IMG/VR virus record: IMGVR_UViG_3300032242_002508
Span: 1 to 48,957 of that record
Source of the DNA: a virus
Reading direction: 5' to 3' (one strand)
DNA length: 48,957 nucleotides
In this document: positions 29,060 through 35,692 of the stretch, piece by piece
Layout of the letters: each line of letters opens with the position of its first letter
Numbering within the stretch: position 1 is the stretch's first letter
Made by a program: the position numbers and the translations under genes
Notes under the pieces: model-generated
What the model was told of the DNA's origin: nothing
The model's database searches: none
Seen by the model: the letters and a program-made list of their open reading frames with translations, nothing else

Positions 29060-31774
29060 TTAACCAAAAGAGAATAAATCATCAAATGTCGTACTGGTAT
29101 TGGTATCGCTACGCAAATTCCAATCTAACACGCCCAATAAATTTTCAATCTTTTCATCTACTAGTGTACGTTCCATTTCGGCATCATCAAATGGCAACTC
29201 ACAGAACCATGTTGGCAATCTTAGTTCATCAGTTGGATATGCTACAGAAGTAAATCCCAATGGATTTGATTTGAGTTTACAAACCACTACTTTCATGCCA
29301 TCTACAATTTTCATTGAGTAATTATCACTGTTTACTTTACGCAAATAGTTATAATTAAGAGCCGCTCTAACGTGACCCGGCATGTTGGCTTTACCAACTT
29401 TACTTTTTGCTTCTAAGTCGCCATACATAGTCAATTTATTAACTGACTTGGGGGAGCCTTTAGTCCAACTGTCCTGTGCTGATAACTGACGCTTAAATTC
29501 TTTAATGAGTTCAATAATTTGTTCTCTTTGCTCACCAGCAAGAACTCTTTTAAGAACGTCCATCAAAAATTCTTGAATATATTTAGGAGTATCAGCACGT
29601 TTTAAATCAAGACCCATAGCCTTGATATCACCAGCTTTACCATTAACATCTTTACGCTTACCTTCTTTATCAAAGATATTGATGGCATAGCGTTTCTTAG
29701 TGATAAACAAACTACGATCACCGATCAACTCACGACCAGCTTTAATGATTTCGCCGTTCTTTCTTGGGGCATGAAACGCACGTTCCATGAATGCTGGAAA
29801 CGAATCATTGGCTTGGTCCGCTATACTATCATACAAACCAATACACATTTCTTTATTCCAATCTAGGTCACCTTTAGCAATTTGTTCTTTGAGAATAGGA
29901 TATGCAGTGAAATAACAACTATCAGTATCGCCATATACGATTGCTTGACCTTCATGGGAATAAGTACCTTCAACTAATTCATTGATGGTACTCATCATAT
30001 GGCGAACAATTTGCCTACCACTTAATGTTACAGATTGACCAATACGCTTATCATAGAAACGACAATGCTCATTAAGAAGTGCACCATATGCGCTATTAAG
30101 CAAAATCTTACGCACTAATTGACGCTTATCCCAATATTCTTTATCTTCATCAGTAGTTGATTCTTTAAGCTTCTTTTGCATGACCTTACGATCACTATAC
30201 CATCGTGAGAGTAGCCCGGGAATTACTCCTTCTTTCTCGTAAGTATAGATAGTACCATTTGCGCTAATGATATATGGCTTATGACTATCAAAAATCAATT
30301 TCCATATTTCTGCTGCACTCATTTCTACACTACGACCATCTTCATAGTCTACTGTAAGAATAGTGCCACGTTCTTGGTTCATAATAGCAGTATACTCTAG
30401 CGAGCCAAACAAGTTCTCCCAAAGAATGCTACCTGTTACGTCATCATCACCTTCTTTGTATCGTTTCTTTTCAGTGGCCAACCTTCTGCCTTTTTCATAC
30501 ATGTATTGGTCAGTGAGTGTTTGTCTGACCTGTGCGACAATGGTTTCTGGGGCCATGTTAAGAGCGCGGATAGCTGAGGGGTATAGCGAGTTGATATCAA
30601 CCGCCCCGACCCATTCATGAACGCCTCTTTTGGGAGTAGCAACATAGGCACCTGCTGCTTGCTGAACATCTTGTGCATTTTCAACCTTTCGTTTTTTATC
30701 GGGAACAACCAATCCACGTTCGTGGGCTTCATTCATAATTGCCATTTCAATCATCGCCACAGAACCCATTACTGTTGGAAGCAGTACAGTGTTCTCATGC
30801 GCTAGTTGATTTGCCAATTCTAAGAATTTTAACTTGTTGTGAATCTTAACCAACAACATGGTATCTTGCCTGTTGTATTCAATAAAGCGTTTGAAGTCTT
30901 TATTGTACAATTGGTCAAGGGTACCTTCATATTGAGTTTTGTTTTCACCTACTTCCATTTCACCAATAGAGTCTAGCTTGTAGCTATGCCGACTTTCATA
31001 GTTATACTTTTTGTATAGTTGTAGATAGTCCATGTGAACACGACCAACCAAGTCATAGGTCGTTTCAGATTTACCAAATCTTTCATATTTACGTGGCTTG
31101 GGAAGTTGACCCATCAAGCAAAACTTGCGGGTATCATCCTTACTCATTACTCTAGTAACACGATTGACCATGTAAGGTATATCATATCCTTCTGAGTTCC
31201 AACCAGTAAGTACATCGGCATCTTCAATCAATTGAAAGAAAACATCAAACATATCCTTCTCATTACTAAAAAGAATAGTGTTGTCAAATTCGCCAACAAT
31301 TTCTTGTGCGGTCTCTGGACTCATGTGCTTGGGTGCAATCACTAGTGTGAAGCATTGGTCAAGCCAATCCAAATAACAACTAATAGCTGTTACTGGGTTA
31401 AATGGATCGCTTGTAGGGCTAAAGCCCTTTTCAGGATCGAAATCAACCTCAATGTCAAAAAAGCATGTATGAAGCTTTGGTGCATCTACCTTTAAGTAGT
31501 TTTCACTTAAGCACCTAAATATGACGTTAACATCACTTTCAAACAGTTTTTTACCTGAATGAATCCTACGTTCTTTTTCAAACTCGGCACGTTTGCGAGT
31601 TGAAAATTTGCTAACAGGATCTCCATAAATACTACGATGTTTACCTTTTGGATCAGTAAAATACATGGTATAGTTAGTAGGAAACTCACGATAAGTACGC
31701 TTACCTTCTAGAGTTCTTTCTACGACAAAAATTCTATCCGAATCTCTGTCTAAGATAGCATCTACATAACTCAA
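29060..31774 (-). CDS. 43: Family B DNA polymerase (T4 gp43-like), 904 aa
   Basis: Replicative polymerase with 3'-5' exonuclease. Exo I is FFDIEVDF, Exo II TGWNSEGYDIPY and Exo III YNRQDTMLL. Polymerase motif A is DINSLYPSAIRAL, motif B KILLNSAYGALLN and motif C YGDTDSCYF. The C-terminus TTFDDLFSFG looks like a clamp-binding peptide. The only start matching the family's N-terminus is a TTG at 31774 overlapping the dsbA stop (TTGA), with AGGGAAAA upstream. No intein or split is visible, unlike many T4-like polymerase genes. Confidence 0.97.
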   Translation of the reverse strand: MSYVDAILDRDSDRIFVVERTLEGKRTYREFPTNYTMYFTDPKGKHRSIYGDPVSKFSTRKRAEFEKERRIHSGKKLFESDVNVIFRCLSENYLKVDAPKLHTCFFDIEVDFDPEKGFSPTSDPFNPVTAISCYLDWLDQCFTLVIAPKHMSPETAQEIVGEFDNTILFSNEKDMFDVFFQLIEDADVLTGWNSEGYDIPYMVNRVTRVMSKDDTRKFCLMGQLPKPRKYERFGKSETTYDLVGRVHMDYLQLYKKYNYESRHSYKLDSIGEMEVGENKTQYEGTLDQLYNKDFKRFIEYNRQDTMLLVKIHNKLKFLELANQLAHENTVLLPTVMGSVAMIEMAIMNEAHERGLVVPDKKRKVENAQDVQQAAGAYVATPKRGVHEWVGAVDINSLYPSAIRALNMAPETIVAQVRQTLTDQYMYEKGRRLATEKKRYKEGDDDVTGSILWENLFGSLEYTAIMNQERGTILTVDYEDGRSVEMSAAEIWKLIFDSHKPYIISANGTIYTYEKEGVIPGLLSRWYSDRKVMQKKLKESTTDEDKEYWDKRQLVRKILLNSAYGALLNEHCRFYDKRIGQSVTLSGRQIVRHMMSTINELVEGTYSHEGQAIVYGDTDSCYFTAYPILKEQIAKGDLDWNKEMCIGLYDSIADQANDSFPAFMERAFHAPRKNGEIIKAGRELIGDRSLFITKKRYAINIFDKEGKRKDVNGKAGDIKAMGLDLKRADTPKYIQEFLMDVLKRVLAGEQREQIIELIKEFKRQLSAQDSWTKGSPKSVNKLTMYGDLEAKSKVGKANMPGHVRAALNYNYLRKVNSDNYSMKIVDGMKVVVCKLKSNPLGFTSVAYPTDELRLPTWFCELPFDDAEMERTLVDEKIENLLGVLDWNLRSDTNTSTTFDDLFSFG

Positions 31775-32031
31775 AGAGTTTTCCCTACAGTTTCCAAGAT
31801 TTCGTTCAAATCTTCATGTTCTTTGTTAGTTTGTCCCAAGCTAGCCTTGTGTGCAATACGAATTGCTTTTTTCAGAATACTTGGTTTGATTTCCAATTCT
31901 TCTGCCACTGCTTTAACTGTGTCAGCCAATCCTTCGGTAAGGGCGTCAATTTCATGCATAGTTGCCATACCTTCGTTGACCATTTGCGTAAGTTTAAGCT
32001 TTGCTTCGGCGCTAAAAGTTCGTGTAGACAT
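31771..32031 (-). CDS. dsbA: dsDNA-binding protein DsbA-like, 86 aa
   Basis: Start at 32031 (MSTRTFSAEAKLKLTQMVNE) with AGGAGAA correctly placed. Helical protein resembling T4 DsbA: an N-terminal basic helix, a middle AVAEELEIKPSILKKAIRIAHK helix-turn-helix-like segment and an acidic C-terminal helix. In T4 DsbA binds DNA near late promoters. Its TGA overlaps the TTG of the polymerase gene, so the two are coupled. A sigma70 promoter is at 32054..32082. Confidence 0.8.
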   Translation of the reverse strand: MSTRTFSAEAKLKLTQMVNEGMATMHEIDALTEGLADTVKAVAEELEIKPSILKKAIRIAHKASLGQTNKEHEDLNEILETVGKTL

Positions 32032-32053
32032 AAGTTCTCCTTTAAAGTGTGAT

Positions 32054-32082
32054 AGTATATATGTTAGTGTGGATTGTGTCAA
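32054..32082 (-). promoter_or_regulatory. Sigma70-type promoter for dsbA-polymerase
   Basis: TTGACA (32077..32082), a 17-nt spacer and TATACT (32054..32059). The expected start near 32047 gives a short leader with AAAGGAGAA before the ATG at 32031. Confidence 0.85.
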
Positions 32083-32091
32083 GAGTTTTGT

Positions 32092-32120
32092 GAGGTAAAT
32101 TTACCATTGTTTTTTACCTC
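32092..32120. repeat. Inverted repeat between divergent promoters
   Basis: GAGGTAAA (32092..32099) pairs with TTTACCTC (32113..32120). The left arm is also part of a perfect 12-bp palindrome GGTAAATTTACC (32094..32105). It lies just upstream of the dsbA promoter -35 and abuts the CATAAATA box of the plus-strand gene, so it is well placed to be an operator shared by the two divergent units. Confidence 0.55.
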
Positions 32121-32127
32121 ATAAATA
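32120..32127 (+). promoter_or_regulatory. Late-promoter-like box CATAAATA
   Basis: CATAAATA on the plus strand, eight bases before the ATG at 32136 with no Shine-Dalgarno between. It overlaps the right arm of the inverted repeat. Confidence 0.45.
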
Positions 32128-32135
32128 ATTTTAAG

Positions 32136-32699
32136 ATGATTATTAAGTATGCACCAACCACTGTTCCTATTTTTACAACAGATTTAACAGAATATCGTCC
32201 TATTTTAGAATTGGCTAAAGAGGCTATCTTTGAACAAAAGATCAGAGATAATGGAATAGGGATGAAATCTAATGTTAAAGCTAATTATGTTTCCCATTAC
32301 AGTTCTCATGAAAAAAATGGTAAGTTTATACCTTTAAAAAGTCTTATAGAGGAAATTTCTTCAGACTTAGTTAAAGAATATATGGTTATGCCCACTAGGT
32401 TTAAATGTCATGATTTATGGGGAGCAGAATATAACAAAGGGGATTATACGGTAGAGCATGGGCATTATCCAGCTGGTTATTCAGCGGTATGCTATATTGA
32501 TTTGGAAGATACTACAACCCCTATCATTTTTGAAAAAACTATAGCTATTTTTCCAGTAAATAACATGTTACTTCTTTTTCCTGGTATGCTAAGGCACAAT
32601 ATACCTAAAACTATAGGTAAACGAATTATAGTAGCGTGTAATATGGAATGCAATATACAGCTAGATGATAGTAAACACAATCCTAATATATCATATTAA
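32136..32699 (+). CDS. 2OG-Fe(II) oxygenase superfamily protein, 187 aa
   Basis: Begins MIIKYAPTTVPIFTTDLTEY. The jelly-roll signature is visible: YTVEHGHYPAGYSAVCYIDL (first metal-binding His region), LLLFPGMLRHNIPKTIGKRI with the distal His and the 2OG-binding basic residue. This type of oxygenase is common in T4-like phages. It lies alone on the plus strand among minus genes and overlaps the convergent tilS stop by four bases. Substrate unknown. Confidence 0.8.
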   Translation: MIIKYAPTTVPIFTTDLTEYRPILELAKEAIFEQKIRDNGIGMKSNVKANYVSHYSSHEKNGKFIPLKSLIEEISSDLVKEYMVMPTRFKCHDLWGAEYNKGDYTVEHGHYPAGYSAVCYIDLEDTTTPIIFEKTIAIFPVNNMLLLFPGMLRHNIPKTIGKRIIVACNMECNIQLDDSKHNPNISY

Positions 32700-33286
32700 T
32701 TTTGATTTTCAACCAAACGTTTTACTACAGTGTGTAATCCTGGGTTAACTTTTAATGCATTGGGCATCATCAAATGTCTAATATAATTACGTGTATATTG
32801 AACTTCATTGTTGCTCAAATCTTCACACCAACTAATATTTTTACGTTCACACCAATTAATAAACTCACTCTTCCTAGTAGTTAGAAAAGGACGTAATACA
32901 TTGTTTCTTGTTTTTGGAATAACTTTGGGAGTACCATGCATACAAGACCAAAGATACGTTTCAGTACAATCGTCAAGGTGATGACCAGTTACTACTGGAC
33001 CTAGTGGCTCAAAAAACTTATATCGTTCGTTTCGCCAAAACTCTTCCTGACTTAGTTCTTTTGGTTTACTTTCATGAAGCATACCAACTAGTAGAGGAAG
33101 ATCACGTTCGGTACAGAACTTGGCAACGAACTCAAATGCTCGTTGAGAATTTTCTGTGCCATGATGATAAAACGCACATGTTACCTCATGATTTTTGGTT
33201 AGAAAATCAGTAATGGCTACGCTATCTACACCACCACTTAGTGCAATGGTAATTTCTTTTGGTAATGGGAAAAGTAATTTAAGCAT
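32696..33286 (-). CDS. tilS: tRNA(Ile)-lysidine synthetase TilS, catalytic domain only, 196 aa
   Basis: A PP-loop ATPase that in bacteria converts the wobble C34 of the tRNA(Ile) CAU to lysidine, changing both amino acid and codon. Seen: TIALSGGVDSVAITDFL (P-loop), TGHHLDDCTETYLW (family motif), VLRPFLTTRKSEFINWC and EDLSNNEVQYTRNYIRH. QueC was considered, but its C-terminal cysteines are absent. At 196 aa only the N-terminal domain is present, against about 320 to 430 usually. No ribosome site; the promoter at 33293..33321 ends six bases before the ATG. Confidence 0.88.
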   Translation of the reverse strand: MLKLLFPLPKEITIALSGGVDSVAITDFLTKNHEVTCAFYHHGTENSQRAFEFVAKFCTERDLPLLVGMLHESKPKELSQEEFWRNERYKFFEPLGPVVTGHHLDDCTETYLWSCMHGTPKVIPKTRNNVLRPFLTTRKSEFINWCERKNISWCEDLSNNEVQYTRNYIRHLMMPNALKVNPGLHTVVKRLVENQN

Positions 33287-33292
33287 CTGTGT

Positions 33293-33321
33293 ATGATAAC
33301 ACAGCCTTGAATTTAAGTCAA
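33293..33321 (-). promoter_or_regulatory. Sigma70-type promoter, leaderless geometry
   Basis: TTGACT (33316..33321), a 17-nt spacer and TATCAT (33293..33298). A six-base discriminator (ACACAG) leads directly to the tilS ATG at 33286, almost identical to the ACACAC before the RNase H gene. Confidence 0.8.
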
Positions 33322-33325
33322 CAAG

Positions 33326-33904
33326 TTATTGGAAAATATGGTGATTCTTTTCACCATATATCTTAATAAATTTCCCAGCAAGCATATCGGCTTGTGCTTC
33401 AATCGGGCTACCTGGATAACTTGAACCTGGCTTAATCATGTCTAATTCACCTTGGCGAACATGTACCAATTCATGAAACACTGTTCTTAATATATCTACT
33501 AAATTGCGGTTTTTGGCATAAACCCAAACACTATTTTCACCATCAACATGTCTACCAGTATGGTGCTGACTTTGTGCTTCTTCAGTATCCATACTTAGTT
33601 CAATCTTTGGTCTTTTCTCTAATTTTAATATACCAGATGCCCAATCAGCAAATTTATTCACTTCATCTTCTATATCTAAATCATCTGAATCAGTTTCATC
33701 TAATTTATTTTTTATCCAACGCTCAGGATTTTTTTTATATTTTTTAACAAATAAATTATGTAAAGCCTTACCTGTAATATTGTGTTTAACTGCAATATCA
33801 CGCATAAGCTTATCTATAGTATCGTAGTTATGCTTTTTTAAAGAAGGTAGTTTTTTGGCTAATTCAGCAGCAGCAGATTCTACGATAATTTCATTTGTGT
33901 TCAT
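33326..33904 (-). CDS. Zinc metallopeptidase-like cargo protein with capsid-targeting-like leader, 192 aa
   Basis: Leader MNTNEIIVE|SAAAELAKKL fits prohead-protease cleavage (I-V-E|S). The N-terminal 65 residues (LMRDIAVKHNITGKALHNLF) are a helical domain common in T4-like phage proteins. After an acidic linker comes a peptidase domain with FHELVHVRQGELD (HExxH at 144..148) and SPIEAQADMLAGKF with a glutamate suited as third zinc ligand. Preceded by a CATAAATA box inside the carbamoyltransferase end. Confidence 0.82.
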   Translation of the reverse strand: MNTNEIIVESAAAELAKKLPSLKKHNYDTIDKLMRDIAVKHNITGKALHNLFVKKYKKNPERWIKNKLDETDSDDLDIEDEVNKFADWASGILKLEKRPKIELSMDTEEAQSQHHTGRHVDGENSVWVYAKNRNLVDILRTVFHELVHVRQGELDMIKPGSSYPGSPIEAQADMLAGKFIKIYGEKNHHIFQ

Positions 33905-33913
33905 ATTAATCTT

Positions 33914-35632
33914 TCATGAGTATATTATATTATTTATGATTTTGCTTTCAATTATAGTATCATGCAACACAACTGCGTCCATCTTTGAATTTAAAAAAGA
34001 GTTAATAGCATCATTAGGTGTTTCAACAATAGGTTCTCCTTTTAAAGTATTAAAAGAAGTATTTAATAAAACAGGAACCCCTGTTAATTCATAAAATCTT
34101 TTTAATAATAGATAAAGTTTTTCATTTTGTTCACGATTTACTACTTGAATTCTACAGGTATTATCAACATGAGTTACAGCAGGGATAAGTTCTCGTTTGT
34201 TTGGCTTTACTATAGAACTAAAAAGCATATAATATGAATCTTTTTTTGGTATATCGAACCATTCATCTACATATTCTTCTAATACTATTGCAGCATATGG
34301 TCTCCAATATTCTCTTTTTTTAACCTTTGTGTTTAAATGCTCTTTATTGTCGTGACAAGGGTTTGCGAGTATTGATCTATTGCCCAATGCTCTAGGTCCA
34401 AATTCACTACGTCCTTGATACCATCCTACAATTTTATTATCTTTTAAATTTTGAGCGGTTACATCAATTATTTCATTAAAATTTAAAGTTCTCGTATTGT
34501 AATCTTCTATATTGGAAGAATTTATATGAGTTATGATTTCTGAATCAGTATATTCTAAACCAATACATCCTATATTCTTAGGTAACTTGATATCTTTTTC
34601 TAACTCCCAAGCTTTTAAAAGTGCTACACCTTGATGCAGGCCATCATCATTTGGAGCAGGGTTAATGTGAACATCTTCATATATACCTGTTTCTATAAGC
34701 TTAGTGTTTAATAATATGTTTAATGCACAGCCTCCACCTAAACAAAGTTTTTTCTTTTTTATATTTTTAGGTATTGCTGAAAAATAATCCAACATTGTAT
34801 TTTCAAATGTATGTTGAAGAAATGCTGCAATATTTTCTCCTGTTTCTGAATTTAATAGAGTTTGTTGCCCTTCATCAAATTCAGGATTAGACAATATTAT
34901 TGGCATTACATATTCATTAGTACTTAAAATAGTAGTTATTAAAGGAGAAATAGTATTATTAATAATTCCATATCCAGATAAGCCCATAATTTTTCCAGGG
35001 AGTTCTTCTGCCATTTTAGGATTAGCACCGACATTTTGAAATTCAATATTGGTTTTTTTATAATAGCTTATACCAGAATAACTTAGATACAATGCCCCCA
35101 TTGAAATTTGACTGGCACTATTAATTGCTATATTGAGTAATTGTTTACTTTTTTGGTTACCGATATAAAAACTATCAGAATTAGTAATGCCGCGATTATA
35201 ATGAATGGCGCCACCATTATCAAATGAAAATATATTAGCATCTTCATCCTTAAACGGAGAAGTCAAAAAACTCGAAGCACAATGGGCTAAATGGTGATCA
35301 ACTATGTGTATTTCCGCTTTTGGAAAGATACTCTCTACTGATTTAACGTAGCTGCCATCATAACGTGCGCTATCAAAGTTTACCGTACAATAGTCTGGTA
35401 ATGCTACTAAATCAATATCGGTTGTATTTAGATTGTATCTATTCAATATTGAATTTAATATTTCAATAGAAAAATTACCATCGTATTTTGTTCTGGTAAA
35501 TCTTTCAAAAGATACAGAAAATATCAATTCACCGTCAATAACAAGAGTTATACCAGACCCATGTATCCAATTTCCGAATTTTTCTAAATTAGCGTCCCAT
35601 CCTATAGCGCCTGATATTCCTAATATATTCAC
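33914..35632 (-). CDS. Carbamoyltransferase, NodU/CmcH/TobZ family, 572 aa
   Basis: Family members carbamoylate a hydroxyl via a carbamoyl-adenylate. Seen: N-terminal Kae1-like domain with GSGITLVIDGELIFSVSFER and VDHHLAHCASSF (His113, His114, His117 metal site), then the C-terminal domain WYQGRSEFGPRALGNRSILA and VPVLLNTSFN. Both domains appear complete. GTG start at 35632 with AGAGGGTT upstream. Substrate unknown: a sugar, a glycosylated base or another small molecule. Related genes occur in large phages with modified DNA; assignment to DNA is inference. Confidence 0.93.
   Translation of the reverse strand: MNILGISGAIGWDANLEKFGNWIHGSGITLVIDGELIFSVSFERFTRTKYDGNFSIEILNSILNRYNLNTTDIDLVALPDYCTVNFDSARYDGSYVKSVESIFPKAEIHIVDHHLAHCASSFLTSPFKDEDANIFSFDNGGAIHYNRGITNSDSFYIGNQKSKQLLNIAINSASQISMGALYLSYSGISYYKKTNIEFQNVGANPKMAEELPGKIMGLSGYGIINNTISPLITTILSTNEYVMPIILSNPEFDEGQQTLLNSETGENIAAFLQHTFENTMLDYFSAIPKNIKKKKLCLGGGCALNILLNTKLIETGIYEDVHINPAPNDDGLHQGVALLKAWELEKDIKLPKNIGCIGLEYTDSEIITHINSSNIEDYNTRTLNFNEIIDVTAQNLKDNKIVGWYQGRSEFGPRALGNRSILANPCHDNKEHLNTKVKKREYWRPYAAIVLEEYVDEWFDIPKKDSYYMLFSSIVKPNKRELIPAVTHVDNTCRIQVVNREQNEKLYLLLKRFYELTGVPVLLNTSFNTLKGEPIVETPNDAINSFLNSKMDAVVLHDTIIESKIINNIIYS
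33931..33938 (-). promoter_or_regulatory. Late-promoter-like box CATAAATA
   Basis: CATAAATA on the minus strand, 26 nt before the ATG of the metallopeptidase cargo gene, within the 3' end of the carbamoyltransferase gene. Confidence 0.4.
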
Positions 35633-35656
35633 TCAACCCTCTTGATTTCAAAATAG

Positions 35657-35674
35657 CTAAGATATATATCTTAG
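35657..35674. repeat. Perfect 18-bp palindrome upstream of the carbamoyltransferase gene
   Basis: CTAAGATATATATCTTAG reads identically on both strands. It lies between the amidoligase stop (35693) and the GTG start at 35632 and leaves about 24 nt to the start codon. A dimeric regulator site or an mRNA hairpin is possible; no T run follows, so it is not a classic terminator. Confidence 0.55.
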
Positions 35675-35692
35675 ATATAAGGATTGAATAAA

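Noticed and set aside
32696-33286. Assignment of the PP-loop gene to QueC to complete the deazaguanine pathway
   Set aside because: The HHLDD, RPFL and RNYIRH motifs are those of TilS, and the C-terminal cysteines of QueC are missing.
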